Source of the DNA: Fervidibacillus halotolerans
Lineage (GTDB): Bacteria; Bacillota; Bacilli; Bacillales; Caldibacillaceae
Assembly (NCBI RefSeq): GCF_026547205.1
Contig: NZ_CP106877.1
Span: 1,452,771 to 1,516,770, forward strand
Reading direction: 5' to 3'
Length of the DNA: 64,000 nucleotides
Shown here: positions 55,490-63,923 of the stretch, piece by piece
Position numbering within the stretch: position 1 is the first letter of the stretch
How the letters are laid out: every line of letters begins with the position of its first letter
Notes under the pieces: generated by a model
Database searches by the model: none
Told to the model about the DNA's origin: nothing
Seen by the model: only the letters and a program-made list of their open reading frames with translations
Program-made: the position numbers and the translations under genes

Positions 55490-55879
55490 TTATGATGGAA
55501 TCATTTGTAGGATCATTTCAATTAATGTTGTAATAATCGGTACAGCCATTGCTAAAATAATGATTTTTCCAGCCATTTCAATTTTCGATGCAATCGTACC
55601 TTGACCTGCATCCTTCGTAATTTGGGATGCAAATTCAACGATATATGCAATACCGATAATTTTTAAAATCGTATCCACATATATTTGATTTACTTTGGCA
55701 TTCCTCGCGATTTCTTCAATCATCCGGATGATTTCATAAATTTGATCGATGAGAAAGAGGAAGATGGCGCTACCGGTAAATATCGTCAATAAAAAGGCAA
55801 TATTCGGTTTCTGTTCCTTTACGATTAAGGCAAGTAAGCTAGCGATCAGTGCTGTCCCAGTGATTTGAAGGATATCAAT
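55490..55879 (-). CDS. spoIIIAD: SpoIIIAD, stage III sporulation protein, with a probable ATT start
   Basis: 129 residues, four hydrophobic segments. The core (FLIDQIYEIIRMIEEIARNA, IVEFASQITKDAGQGTIASKIEMAGK) matches SpoIIIAD. The first in-frame ATG, GTG or TTG is codon 31, which would delete the first membrane helix. Upstream codons read DILQITGTALIASLLALIVKEQKP, clearly the family N terminus. AAAGGAGG ends 8 bases before an in-frame ATT at 55879, so initiation at ATT is the simplest reading. An ATG 8 bases further up is out of frame. A sequencing or real frameshift is the alternative. Confidence 0.85.
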   Translation of the reverse strand: MDILQITGTALIASLLALIVKEQKPNIAFLLTIFTGSAIFLFLIDQIYEIIRMIEEIARNAKVNQIYVDTILKIIGIAYIVEFASQITKDAGQGTIASKIEMAGKIIILAMAVPIITTLIEMILQMIPS

Positions 55880-55893
55880 AGAACATTCCTCCT

Positions 55894-56100
55894 TTAATTA
55901 TGGAATAGGAATACGGACTTAATTTTTTGAAACAAATCATCGACGATGGAAGCTACTTGATACAAAATATATATAAATCCGAATAACGTAACCCATTGGG
56001 CATATTCCTTCTTTCCAACTTGATCTAAAATCGTGTGCAAAAATGCCACGACAATTCCTACCCCAGCAATCTTAAATATCACTTCCACATCAATGCCCAT
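55894..56100 (-). CDS. spoIIIAC: SpoIIIAC, stage III sporulation protein
   Basis: 68 residues, two membrane helices (IFKIAGVGIVVAFLHTIL and WVTLFGFIYILYQVASIV). Small homologue of the N-terminal half of SpoIIIAD. Full family length. Confidence 0.93.
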   Translation of the reverse strand: MGIDVEVIFKIAGVGIVVAFLHTILDQVGKKEYAQWVTLFGFIYILYQVASIVDDLFQKIKSVFLFHN

Positions 56101-56174
56101 ACTAACGAATCCTCCCTAATGGCTGTTCGATCACGTCGCATCCGTTCAGTGATGTCGAATGATTGAAAAACTGT

Positions 56175-56687
56175 TCAAATCAAAATAATGATGATGAACA
56201 GACCCGATAATACCCCAAGGCTTTTTACCATTTTCCCGTACGTTTGTTGTTTTTCTGTCGCTTCCCGTTCCACCCTTTCCAAATAGGTCAATGTAAGTTG
56301 AATTTGTTTTTGTTGTTGGACGAGGTCATGTCTTCCAAGGGTCTCTCCAAATTGGAGTAATATTTCCAACTCCGAATTTTTCATTGCTGTTTTCGGCCAA
56401 ATTTCTTTGAGACTTTCTTCCCATGCCTGTTTCGCGGTAATTTCCCTTTCGATCAGTTTATTTGAAAAACAATCGAAAAGAATTTGGATTGGTACTACAA
56501 ACTGTTTAGAAATTTTCCTAGACGCTTCATGTAATGGTGTGTGACCGTACATAATTTCCGCTTCTAAACTTTGTAACGCGCTTTTCATCATTCGTAATTG
56601 GCGGATTCGTTCAGAATAGGATCTGGACACTTCCAATCCGATCCAACTTGAAGCGGCAAGAATAAGAAGTGCACCGATCAGTTTCAT
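56175..56687 (-). CDS. spoIIIAB: SpoIIIAB, stage III sporulation protein
   Basis: 170 residues with membrane helices at both ends (LIGALLILAASSWIGLEVS; SLGVLSGLFIIIILI) and a helical middle related to type II secretion protein GspF. Overlaps spoIIIAA by 4 bases. Confidence 0.94.
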   Translation of the reverse strand: MKLIGALLILAASSWIGLEVSRSYSERIRQLRMMKSALQSLEAEIMYGHTPLHEASRKISKQFVVPIQILFDCFSNKLIEREITAKQAWEESLKEIWPKTAMKNSELEILLQFGETLGRHDLVQQQKQIQLTLTYLERVEREATEKQQTYGKMVKSLGVLSGLFIIIILI

Positions 56688-57610
56688 TTATATCCCCCTG
56701 TTTTACCGTAAATTTCCCTTCCGTTTTCATCCTTTAAGCTAACCACCTTCCCAGGTCCTTGTATTCGTTTTAATTCGAAATATCGTTGGAAGATTTTCTG
56801 TTCTAAAATTGGTTTTAAAGTTGGGCGATGCTGAATATCTTCAAAACTTTCACCGTGGGTTGTCATCATTAACCGAACACCGGCGTTCACCGCTTCTAAT
56901 ATTGCTTCCGTATCCTCCTTACGACCGATTTCATCGACTACGAGAATATCAGGGCTCATGGAACGAATCATCATCATCATTCCTTCTGCCTTTGGACAAG
57001 CATCCAGTACATCGAGCCGATGCCCGAAAGTCATTTGAGGTACTCCTTGAAAACAACCGGCAATTTCACTTCGTTCATCGACGATACCTACCTTTTGGGC
57101 AGGTATGTTCCATCGTTTTGATCCGGTGGACATGATTCTTGCAAAATCCCTTAACAAGGTTGTTTTTCCCGTTTGCGGTGGTCCGATGATCATCGTATGC
57201 TTCCAATTGGAGTCATATAGAAATGGAATCCATTTTTCTCCAATTCCGATTTTTTCCTTCGCAATTCGGATATTAAATGAACTAACGTGTCGAATGCCTT
57301 TCACTTTTCCATTTTCCAATATAACCTTTCCACCCAATCCGATTCGGTGTCCACCTTCGATCGTAATAAATCCCCTTTTCAATTCTTCCTCTAATGTGTA
57401 AAAGGAATGTTTTCCTAATTTTGAAATGAGTTTCTCCGCTTCCGACATGTCCACGAAGTAAGGAAGGAAAACGGTTTTAGTCCCTGTTAAAAGTTCTACC
57501 GGACGATTGACTCGAATTCGAATTTCTTCAATATCCTTTATATTCCCATTTGTTATTGCAATAATTTTTTCCTCAATGTCCTTCGGTAAAATCGATAGGA
57601 TCCCATTCAA
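56684..57610 (-). CDS. spoIIIAA: SpoIIIAA, ATPase of the stage III channel
   Basis: 308-residue AAA+/secretion-type ATPase. Walker A GPPQTGKTTLLRDFAR, Walker B DILVVDEIGRKEDTEAI, and TTHGESFED. Proposed to power transport through the SpoIIIA-SpoIIQ channel. Start codon is TTG 57610 behind GAGGT with 8 bases. First gene of the eight-gene operon. Confidence 0.95.
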   Translation of the reverse strand: MNGILSILPKDIEEKIIAITNGNIKDIEEIRIRVNRPVELLTGTKTVFLPYFVDMSEAEKLISKLGKHSFYTLEEELKRGFITIEGGHRIGLGGKVILENGKVKGIRHVSSFNIRIAKEKIGIGEKWIPFLYDSNWKHTMIIGPPQTGKTTLLRDFARIMSTGSKRWNIPAQKVGIVDERSEIAGCFQGVPQMTFGHRLDVLDACPKAEGMMMMIRSMSPDILVVDEIGRKEDTEAILEAVNAGVRLMMTTHGESFEDIQHRPTLKPILEQKIFQRYFELKRIQGPGKVVSLKDENGREIYGKTGGYK

Positions 57611-57654
57611 AGCGAACGACCTCTTTCGTCAGAATGAAAGTTCTTTCTTTTTTA

Positions 57655-57683
57655 AATGTATTGCCTAGTTGGACAAAGTATGA
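57655..57683 (-). promoter_or_regulatory. Sigma-E promoter of spoIIIAA
   Basis: On the minus strand TCATACT (57683-57677), 14 bases, AATACATT (57662-57655); close to the sigma-E consensus KMATATT-N14-CATACAMT. Predicted start near 57647. A mother-cell promoter is expected for this operon. Confidence 0.6.
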
Positions 57684-57733
57684 CTTGCTTTTTTCTCAAT
57701 TTCGTTCATTGACTGGAAAACCATTTAAAATAG

Positions 57734-57767
57734 AAAAACGCATCACCTTAACTACTACGGCGATACG
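57734..57767 (-). terminator. Terminator-like hairpin upstream of spoIIIAA
   Basis: On the minus strand CGTATCGCC (57767-57759) pairs with GGTGATGCG (57747-57739) with two G-U pairs, followed by TTTTTC. No gene precedes it on that strand within 440 bases, so it may be the leftover end of a lost yqhV. Confidence 0.55.
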
Positions 57768-58063
57768 TTGGGATCTTCCTACCGAGATCACTTCTCTTTT
57801 CTAGCTATATTAGACACATTTTCTTTCTTGAAAACCGACTGGTGAGTTTTCCTTTTTTTCTAAAGGCGATGTTTTTTTAAACGGAAAAAAATTTCGATTC
57901 TTTCATTTGAATAATTGGATATGGAAAAAAGAGAGATGTTAAAAAAAAACACTAGATTATGGAGGTCAGTCTAAAATATAATGGTCCATCGACTATTATA
58001 ATATTAGGAGTATTAAGTTTTTATTGGGAATTTGTATAAAAAACCATTGTATATAAAAAGCCG

Positions 58064-58086
58064 AGGTGGGAAATTACCACCTTTTT
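58064..58086. terminator. Hairpin between efp and spoIIIAA
   Basis: AGGTGG (58064-58069) and CCACCT (58077-58082) then TTTTT on the plus strand; on the minus strand CGGCTTTTT follows. Works as a second terminator for efp or for a small plus-strand transcript. Confidence 0.5.
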
Positions 58087-58177
58087 CATCCCTTGCTTGG
58101 TCGTTCGTATGAAATAACACCGACCCAATCCAAGTTTATGATTATCCAATATCGGGCGGGGGTATTTTTTGTCAAAG

Positions 58178-58202
58178 AAAAAAGGCCCCAAACTTTGGGA
58201 CC
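58178..58202 (-). terminator. Terminator of efp
   Basis: GGCCCCAAA (58184-58192) with TTTGGGACC (58194-58202), one G-U pair; six T on the minus strand. Confidence 0.75.
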
Positions 58203-58213
58203 TATGATGACCT

Positions 58214-58771
58214 TTACGCTCGAGACACATAACTTCCATCGACCGTATTAATGATTAAAACATCCCCTTCGTTTACGAAAAATGGAACTTGAACGACAAA
58301 ACCCGTTTCCAATTTCGCTGGTTTTGATCCTCCGGAAGCCGTATCCCCTTTTATTCCCGGTTCCGTTTCGACGACTTTTAGTTCGACAGTGTTCGGTAGT
58401 TCCACCCCGAGGGTTTCACCTTGATACATGATGATATGTACGATCATATTTTCCTTTAAAAAGTTCAATTCGTATTGGATTCGCGATGCAGGCAATTCCA
58501 CTTGTTCATAGTTTTCCGTATCCATGAAAACGTGGCTATCTCCGTTCGCATATAAATATTGCATCGTGCGGTTATCGATTTGAGCTTTCTCTACTTTTTC
58601 ACCGGCACGGAAGGTCTTTTCTTGGATGGCACCAGTTCGTAAATTTCTCAATTTTGAACGGACAAATGCCGCACCTTTCCCCGGTTTTACGTGTTGAAAT
58701 TCCAATACTCGGTAAATTTCACCGCCAACTTCGATCGTTAAGCCTGTCCGAAAATCATTTACAGAAATCAT
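58214..58771 (-). CDS. efp: Elongation factor P
   Basis: Rescues ribosomes stalled at polyproline. 185 residues in three beta-barrel domains; the tip loop with the modified Lys is [17 protein letters not shown], and the C-terminal signature [27 protein letters not shown] is complete (given here in full only as the diagnostic region). Start ATG 58771 behind AAGGAGGATC. 19 bases after papA. Confidence 0.96.
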   Translation of the reverse strand: MISVNDFRTGLTIEVGGEIYRVLEFQHVKPGKGAAFVRSKLRNLRTGAIQEKTFRAGEKVEKAQIDNRTMQYLYANGDSHVFMDTENYEQVELPASRIQYELNFLKENMIVHIIMYQGETLGVELPNTVELKVVETEPGIKGDTASGGSKPAKLETGFVVQVPFFVNEGDVLIINTVDGSYVSRA

Positions 58772-58789
58772 GAATAGATCCTCCTTAAA

Positions 58790-59851
58790 TTACAAAATAA
58801 TAAGTTCCTTCGTTGAGTGGGTTAACCGTTCATTTCCGTCTTCTGTAATTAAAAGATCGTCTTCGATTCGAACACCCCCAAGATTTGGGATATAAATTCC
58901 CGGTTCAACGGTGACAACCATACCGGGAGCAAGAACCGTATCGGATTTCACCGATAAAGCGGGGCCTTCATGGACTTCCAAACCGATACCATGGCCGGTC
59001 GAATGACCAAAATATTCCCCGTATCCTTTTTCCGTTATGTAGTCCCTCGGAATAGCATCCGCTTGTTTCCCAGTCATCCCTGGTCCAATTTGTTCGACAC
59101 CTTTCAATTGGGCCTCGAGAACGATATTGTAAATTTCTTTTAATTCATCCTTCGGTTCCCCAATTGCCACGGTTCGAGTAATGTCGGATACGTAACCGTT
59201 ATAAATGGCTCCATAATCGAGCGTTACGAGATCTCCCTTTTCAATAGTTTTATTTGTTGCAACACCATGGGGAAGGGCAGAACGAACGCCTGATGCAACA
59301 ATCGTATCGAAGGATGAAGAAGTGGCACCGATCTTTCGCATGAAAAACTCAAGTTCATTGGATACTTCCAATTCCGTTTTCCCTGGACGGATAAACTCCA
59401 ATATATGTTTAAATGCTGCATCAGCAATATCCGCAGCTACCTTTAATATCTTAATCTCATCTTCCGATTTTATCAAGCGGATTTTTTCAACGACATTGGA
59501 GACAGGAATGAGGGAGGCAGACATTTGTTTTTCGTATCCTTTAAACGTTGCAACCGTCAAATGTTGTTCTTCAAAACCGACCTTCGAAATATTTTTTTCT
59601 TTACAAATGCGTTCGACTTCTTCGGCAATGGATCCACGATGTTGTACAATTTCATACCCAACGGCCTGTTTTTTCGCCTGTTGTACATAACGGAAATCTG
59701 TAATGATATATGCTTCCTCCTCTGTAATTAATACAACCCCAGCACTTCCAGTAAAATTGGTCATATAGCGCCGATTATACGGGTTTGTGATCAACATGGC
59801 TTCAATGCCAAAATGGGAAAATTGATTCCTTAACTTTTCTACTTTTTTCAT
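58790..59851 (-). CDS. papA: Xaa-Pro aminopeptidase YqhT (PapA)
   Basis: 353-residue M24 metallopeptidase that removes N-terminal residues before proline. Metal ligands: TLDYGAIYNGYVSDITRT (two Asp), STGHGIGLEVHEGP (His), VTVEPGIYI (Glu) and VRIEDDLLI (Glu). Together with efp it links proline-rich peptide synthesis and breakdown. Confidence 0.93.
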   Translation of the reverse strand: MKKVEKLRNQFSHFGIEAMLITNPYNRRYMTNFTGSAGVVLITEEEAYIITDFRYVQQAKKQAVGYEIVQHRGSIAEEVERICKEKNISKVGFEEQHLTVATFKGYEKQMSASLIPVSNVVEKIRLIKSEDEIKILKVAADIADAAFKHILEFIRPGKTELEVSNELEFFMRKIGATSSSFDTIVASGVRSALPHGVATNKTIEKGDLVTLDYGAIYNGYVSDITRTVAIGEPKDELKEIYNIVLEAQLKGVEQIGPGMTGKQADAIPRDYITEKGYGEYFGHSTGHGIGLEVHEGPALSVKSDTVLAPGMVVTVEPGIYIPNLGGVRIEDDLLITEDGNERLTHSTKELIIL

Positions 59852-59994
59852 TTTGTCCTCTCCTTATATGGATTTTTCTCATTTTACCCAATTACAGTGG
59901 TAAAAGGGCGATGTAGACGGAATGACCATCCTTTCATTTCTATTAATATCGATTGATACACATATTTTACCATATCGAGGAACAATTCCACTAC

Positions 59995-60519
59995 CTATTC
60001 CTCTCCTTTCCCTTCCATCGCTTGTCCTTTTTCCCTTAACATTTCATGATAATCGTAGGAAATCGAATAGCCGATGAAGACTCCGAACAAAACGAACAGA
60101 CAAAGGGTTGTGATAATCGTATTTTTCGTCAATTCTGTAATCGGATTTAAACTAGGAAATAACGGGTTGAGGATGAAAAATACGAAAAGAAAAAGGGCAA
60201 GTCCATAAAAAATACCGACCCAAAAATTTTCGAATTTTTTCAATGTAAAATAATAAATATATGCAGCAACGATTCCAAAAAGGCCTAGGAAGAAGATGGA
60301 AAGGGTTGTTCCGATCCAACCGGTTTTCCAATCGCCCAAAGACCATGGCTCCAATATGACGTTCGGATGAATATCTGTAAAGTGAAAAACATTTGCTAGA
60401 AATCCTAGTGTTCCCCAAAAGGCTCCACCGAAAAAGCCGGTAATAGCCGATGAGGTGACGACCGATAGCGATTTTTCCCGCGTCTGTTCTTCCAATTTCC
60501 GTTGACTCAAAATGATCAC
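59995..60519 (-). CDS. yqhR: Conserved membrane protein YqhR
   Basis: 174 residues with four predicted membrane helices (ITGFFGGAFWGTLGFLANVF; TLSIFFLGLFGIVAAYIYYF; GIFYGLALFLFVFFILNPLF; TIITTLCLFVLFGVFIGYSI). Function unknown. In B. subtilis yqhQ and aroQ lie beside it; neither is in this window. Confidence 0.85.
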   Translation of the reverse strand: MIILSQRKLEEQTREKSLSVVTSSAITGFFGGAFWGTLGFLANVFHFTDIHPNVILEPWSLGDWKTGWIGTTLSIFFLGLFGIVAAYIYYFTLKKFENFWVGIFYGLALFLFVFFILNPLFPSLNPITELTKNTIITTLCLFVLFGVFIGYSISYDYHEMLREKGQAMEGKGEE

Positions 60520-60790
60520 CTCCGACTATAGTATGACCGATTGGGCAAAAATTTTTTCCGTTTTTCGAATTTAATAGCGATTTTCGAATATCTTTTGTAA
60601 AATAGAATTAGGGACGCTTCGTCGGTATTTGATACATATGCGATTCACCATATTAAAGGAAAATCTTTTTTTACATTTAATCAATGATTGAAGCCTCTAT
60701 TTTCATCGATTATTTTAGAACGGATAATATATTGATCAAGTAGTTTAAAAGGGAGATTTTTTGCTAATGATGTGATTAGGAGGTGACGAT

Positions 60791-61147
60791 ATGAGAGCGA
60801 AGACTCCGATTTTTGTGTATATTCTGCTTCTCTTAGCACTCCTTGGATTTATCGCCCTTCTACAAACGAATCCACACGCACTCGTTCGCTATCTTTTAGG
60901 GACAGTGATTGTCATTTTCATCCTTTTGCTCTTATTTAAATATATATCCCCAACCAATATGACCCGTAGGGAAGAAGATCGGGCTTTTGCAAAAGCAGCA
61001 AAATATTCCAAAAAAAGGATGAAAAAACTTTCGACTAACAACAAAAAAAAGGCACATCGATCTAAACATGCACTTCGTAGAAATCGAAATCATTTAACGG
61101 TGATTGAAGGTAAAAAAGGAAAAAAGAAAAGTCGAGCACTCCATTGA
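60791..61147 (+). CDS. yqhP: SA1362/YqhP family membrane protein
   Basis: 118 residues: two membrane helices (IFVYILLLLALLGFIALL and YLLGTVIVIFILLLLFKYI) followed by a very basic tail with many Lys and Arg, probably cytosolic and possibly nucleic-acid or lipid binding. Function unknown. Start ATG 60791 behind AGGAGGTGACGAT. An IS200/IS605 element begins within 15 bases of its stop, so its own terminator may have been displaced. Confidence 0.82.
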   Translation: MRAKTPIFVYILLLLALLGFIALLQTNPHALVRYLLGTVIVIFILLLLFKYISPTNMTRREEDRAFAKAAKYSKKRMKKLSTNNKKKAHRSKHALRRNRNHLTVIEGKKGKKKSRALH

Positions 61148-61180
61148 CTGTCTACTTTTTAACATCTTTCCGAAAGAAGT

Positions 61181-61211
61181 CTCCCACTTCTAAACGAAGC
61201 GAAAGTGGGAG
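61181..61211 (+). repeat. Left-end hairpin of the IS200/IS605 element
   Basis: CTCCCACTT (61181-61189) with AAGTGGGAG (61203-61211); loop contains TCTAAACGAAGCG. Recognition site for TnpA in related elements. Confidence 0.75.
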
Positions 61212-61239
61212 ATGAATTTCGGTTAGGCGTAGGTATGAG

Positions 61240-61268
61240 TTGTCTCTTTTTTTGTGTTATGATATAAT
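61240..61268 (+). promoter_or_regulatory. Promoter of tnpA-tnpB
   Basis: TTGTCT (61240-61245), 17 bases, TATAAT (61263-61268). Confidence 0.65.
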
Positions 61269-61300
61269 CAGTCTTAGAAAAATGAAAGGTTGTTTTACCA

Positions 61301-61699
61301 ATGGAATTAGACAATAATAACCATTCAGTGTTCCCGTTGTATTATCATCTTGTTCTGGTTGTAAAATATCGCAGACAAGGGATTGATGATACCATATCTG
61401 ACTATGCAAAAGATATGTTTGTGAGACTGGGTAAAAATTACAATATTTCCTTGGTCGAATGGAATCACGATATGGACCATGTGCATATTTTGTTCAAAGC
61501 GCATCCGAATAGTGAACTGTCAAAGTTCATCAATGCCTGTAAAAGTGCAAGTTCTCGACTGATCAAAAAGCATTTTCCGCAAGTGAAAGGAAAACTGTGG
61601 AAAGAATATTTTTAGTCAAGAAGCTTTTGCCTGCTTACAACGGGTGGTGCACCCATTGAAGTCATAAAAAAATATATAGAAAATCAAGGTATGAAGTGA
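61301..61699 (+). pseudogene. tnpA: IS200-type transposase TnpA, interrupted by an amber codon
   Basis: Y1 HUH transposase. The first 104 residues are normal and include the HUH motif H60-x-H62 (MDHVHILF) and LWKEYF. Then TAG at 61613-61615 replaces the Trp (TGG) seen in family members, and the same frame continues SRSFCLLTTGGAPIEVIKKY to TGA at 61697. Restored length is 132 residues. The catalytic Tyr (Y125 in VIKKYIENQ) lies beyond the stop, so the truncated product cannot cut DNA. A one-base change is sufficient to explain it. Confidence 0.88.
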
Positions 61700-61711
61700 T
61701 GGGGTGTCGAT

Positions 61712-62821
61712 ATGGCAAACAAAGCCTATCAGTTCCGTCTGTACCCAACAAAAGAACAAGAACAACTGCTCACCAAAACCTTCGGTTGTGTCCGTTTCGT
61801 TTACAACAAAATGCTTGAAGAACGCATACAAATTTATGAAAAGTTCAAAGACGACAAAGAAGCTTTGAAAAAACAAACATTTTCGACCCCTGCCAAGTAC
61901 AAAAAGGAGTTTCCTTGGCTTAAAGAAGTGGATAGCCTTGCGCTGGCAAATGCCCAATTGAATTTGCAGAAAGCGTTTCAAAATTTCTTTTCCGGTCGTG
62001 CTGGATTTCCAAAGTTCAAAAACCGCAAGGCGAAACAGTCGTACACCACAAATGTGGTCAATGGCAACATTAAGCTTTCCGATGGCTATATCAAGTTACC
62101 CAAACTGAAATGGATCAAGTTCAAGCAACATCGAGAGATTCCTGCCCACCATATCATCAAAGCTTGTACGATCACGAAAACAAAAACAGGAAAATACGAT
62201 ATTTCTATTCTTACAGAGTACGAACATCAACCTGTACCAAAAGAAGTGCAAACGGTTGTTGGCTTAGATTTTTCCATGAACACGTTGTATGTCGATAGCG
62301 AGGGTAAGAGAGCCAATTATCCTCGATTCTATCGGCAAGCCTTAGAAAAACTAACCCGAGAGCAACGGGTGCTGTCACGCCGCAGGAAAGGTTCTAATCG
62401 TTGGCACAAACAGCGTCTGAAAGTTGCAAAGCTACATGAAAAAATTTCGAACCAACGAAAAGACTTTCTGCATAAGGAGTCGCACAAATTAGCGAAACTT
62501 TATGATTGCGTGGTCATCGAAGACCTCAACATGAAAGGGATGTCACAAGCCCTCCATTTCGGTCAAAGCGTTCATGACAACGGCTGGGGTATGTTCACCT
62601 CTTTCCTTCAGTACAAATTGGAAGAACAGGGGAAGAAACTGATCAAAATCGACAAATGGTTTCCCTCATCCAAAACGTGTTCATGTTGCGGTCAAGTCAA
62701 AGAGTCTCTATCGCTTTCTGAGCGTACATTCCGCTGTGAATGTGGATTCGAGAGCGACAGGGACGTCAATGCAGCAATCAATATCAAACATGAGGGCATG
62801 AAACGATTAGCGATAGCCTAA
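61712..62821 (+). CDS. tnpB: TnpB RNA-guided nuclease (IS605 OrfB)
   Basis: 369 residues, ancestor-type of Cas12. N-terminal REC/wedge region with AYQFRLYPTKEQ, RuvC motifs D186 (VGLDFSMN), E270 (VVIEDLNM) and D351 (SDRDVNAAINI), and the zinc ribbon C323-x2-C326 and C342-x-C344. All catalytic residues are present, so the gene looks functional although its tnpA partner is broken. Start ATG 61712 behind GGGGTGTCGAT. Confidence 0.92.
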   Translation: MANKAYQFRLYPTKEQEQLLTKTFGCVRFVYNKMLEERIQIYEKFKDDKEALKKQTFSTPAKYKKEFPWLKEVDSLALANAQLNLQKAFQNFFSGRAGFPKFKNRKAKQSYTTNVVNGNIKLSDGYIKLPKLKWIKFKQHREIPAHHIIKACTITKTKTGKYDISILTEYEHQPVPKEVQTVVGLDFSMNTLYVDSEGKRANYPRFYRQALEKLTREQRVLSRRRKGSNRWHKQRLKVAKLHEKISNQRKDFLHKESHKLAKLYDCVVIEDLNMKGMSQALHFGQSVHDNGWGMFTSFLQYKLEEQGKKLIKIDKWFPSSKTCSCCGQVKESLSLSERTFRCECGFESDRDVNAAINIKHEGMKRLAIA

Positions 62822-62936
62822 CTTGTCCTCGAACCGTGGGGCACATGGGGATCGCTCGGTCAACTTCCCATCATGAGATGGGATTACCCGAGAAGCCTCC
62901 ACCTCTAAGCGAAGCGTAGGTGGTGGGAGTATGTCA
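62690..62936 (+). ncRNA. Probable omega RNA of TnpB
   Basis: In this family the guide RNA scaffold spans the tnpB 3' end and the right end, and the guide is the flanking DNA. Here the right-end region after tnpB (62822-62936) is GC-rich with several pairings (CCCATCATGAGATGGG at 62868-62883 and the right-end hairpin). The 5' limit is a guess. The guide would derive from the first bases past 62936, inside the 3' end of yqhO. Confidence 0.4.
62899..62923 (+). repeat. Right-end hairpin of the IS200/IS605 element
   Basis: CCACCT (62899-62904) with AGGTGG (62918-62923); loop CTAAGCGAAGCGT, like that of the left end. Confidence 0.75.
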
Positions 62937-63824
62937 CTAGCTCCATCCTTTTAAAAATTTTTCCGCCTGCTCCCTTCCCAATTGAAGGAGAGCTTCTTTT
63001 TTTTCTTCTGTCAAAGAAAATTCGCTCGCCATAATTCCTTCAGTCGGGATAAAAATAATATTTTTTTTGTTCATTCCGGATATATATCTAGCATCGTGGG
63101 CATCTTTCATAGTCACGAATAAAGCTTCAAATAGTTTGAGGGCATTTTCAATTTTTCTCGGTTCCTGATCCTTTTCGTTTGCACTTAGCTTGATCCCAAT
63201 AACCGGACGTTTCAACTTCACTTGACTTTGATCGAATAACCACATTGGGAAATTACTTAATACACCACCATCGACGATAATAGCTTTCCCTTTCTTCGTT
63301 TTGATTCGAACCGGTTCGAAAAAAAAGGGTAAACTACAACTCATACGGACTGCTTTTGCTACGGAGAAGGTTTGAGGATGAATATGATAATTTCGTAAAT
63401 CATCCGGAAGAACGACGAGTCGGCCATTGGTCAAATCGGAGGCGATTAAACGTAATTTTCCTGGAGATAAATCGGAAAAAGTGAAGATCCCTTTCTTCTT
63501 TAATCGATCCTTAACCCATCCTTCCAATGCATCACCCTTGTACAATCCTAAACGCCAATAAATAGGAATCCATTTTAATATGGAAATAGGAGATTGAAAT
63601 CTCGGTTCATCCAACATATCTTTTAAATCGAGGGTATTTAATTCTTGGAAAATTTCCTGACTCGTATATCCCGCTGCGAGGAATGCGGCAAGTATTGCCC
63701 CAGCACTCGTACCTGCTACCCGTTTAAAACGGATCCCCCTTCGTTCTAATACTTCACACGCACCGATAAAAGCGAAGCCTTTCACTCCACCACCGGAAAA
63801 TACTCCATCGACATACATACCCAT
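62937..63824 (-). CDS. yqhO: Patatin-like phospholipase YqhO
   Basis: 295-residue lipid acyl hydrolase. Oxyanion loop GGGVKGFAFIGA, nucleophile Ser in AGTSAGAIL (GxSxG), and the dyad Asp in VDGGVLSNFP. No signal peptide. Lipid substrate unknown. The stop codon is directly next to the IS right end, so the last codons could have been altered by the insertion. Confidence 0.9.
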   Translation of the reverse strand: MGMYVDGVFSGGGVKGFAFIGACEVLERRGIRFKRVAGTSAGAILAAFLAAGYTSQEIFQELNTLDLKDMLDEPRFQSPISILKWIPIYWRLGLYKGDALEGWVKDRLKKKGIFTFSDLSPGKLRLIASDLTNGRLVVLPDDLRNYHIHPQTFSVAKAVRMSCSLPFFFEPVRIKTKKGKAIIVDGGVLSNFPMWLFDQSQVKLKRPVIGIKLSANEKDQEPRKIENALKLFEALFVTMKDAHDARYISGMNKKNIIFIPTEGIMASEFSLTEEKKEALLQLGREQAEKFLKGWS

Positions 63825-63874
63825 CCCTCCTCCTTATATATGTAAGCGAAAAGGTAAAGGATTAGTACAGATAT

Positions 63875-63905
63875 AAAAAAGCCGCCTCATCAAATTTGAG
63901 ACGAC
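63875..63905 (-). terminator. Terminator after the partial gene at the window end
   Basis: GCCGCCTCA (63881-63889) with TGAGACGAC (63897-63905), several G-U pairs; six T on the minus strand. Confidence 0.7.
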
Positions 63906-63923
63906 TTTGCCTAGGTTATATCA

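Larger units (their letters stand above)
57690..58177. other. Long gap between efp and spoIIIAA without yqhV
   Basis: In B. subtilis the small membrane protein gene yqhV lies here. In this window all frames are broken and nothing resembles it. The stretch is very AT-rich and contains two hairpins (57734-57767 and 58064-58086). Plus-strand TATAATATTAGGAG near 57998 followed by the second hairpin could form a short transcript, but there is no convincing -35. Confidence 0.4.
61156..62936 (+). mobile_element. IS200/IS605-family element (tnpA pseudogene plus tnpB)
   Basis: Order: left-end hairpin, promoter, tnpA, tnpB, right-end hairpin. Both end hairpins share the loop TCTAARCGAAGCG, which is good evidence that they are the two ends of one element. 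It sits neatly between the convergent yqhP and yqhO stop codons. The left boundary is near TTTTTAAC (61156-61163), which could be the target motif; no target duplication is expected for this family. Confidence 0.85.

Noticed and set aside
57611-58213. Riboswitch or T-box in the efp-spoIIIAA gap
   Set aside because: No T-box or known aptamer core could be found; the sequence is mostly A/T with simple hairpins.
61616-61981. 121-codon minus-strand frame across tnpA and tnpB
   Set aside because: Antisense to the intact tnpB coding region; no recognisable domain.
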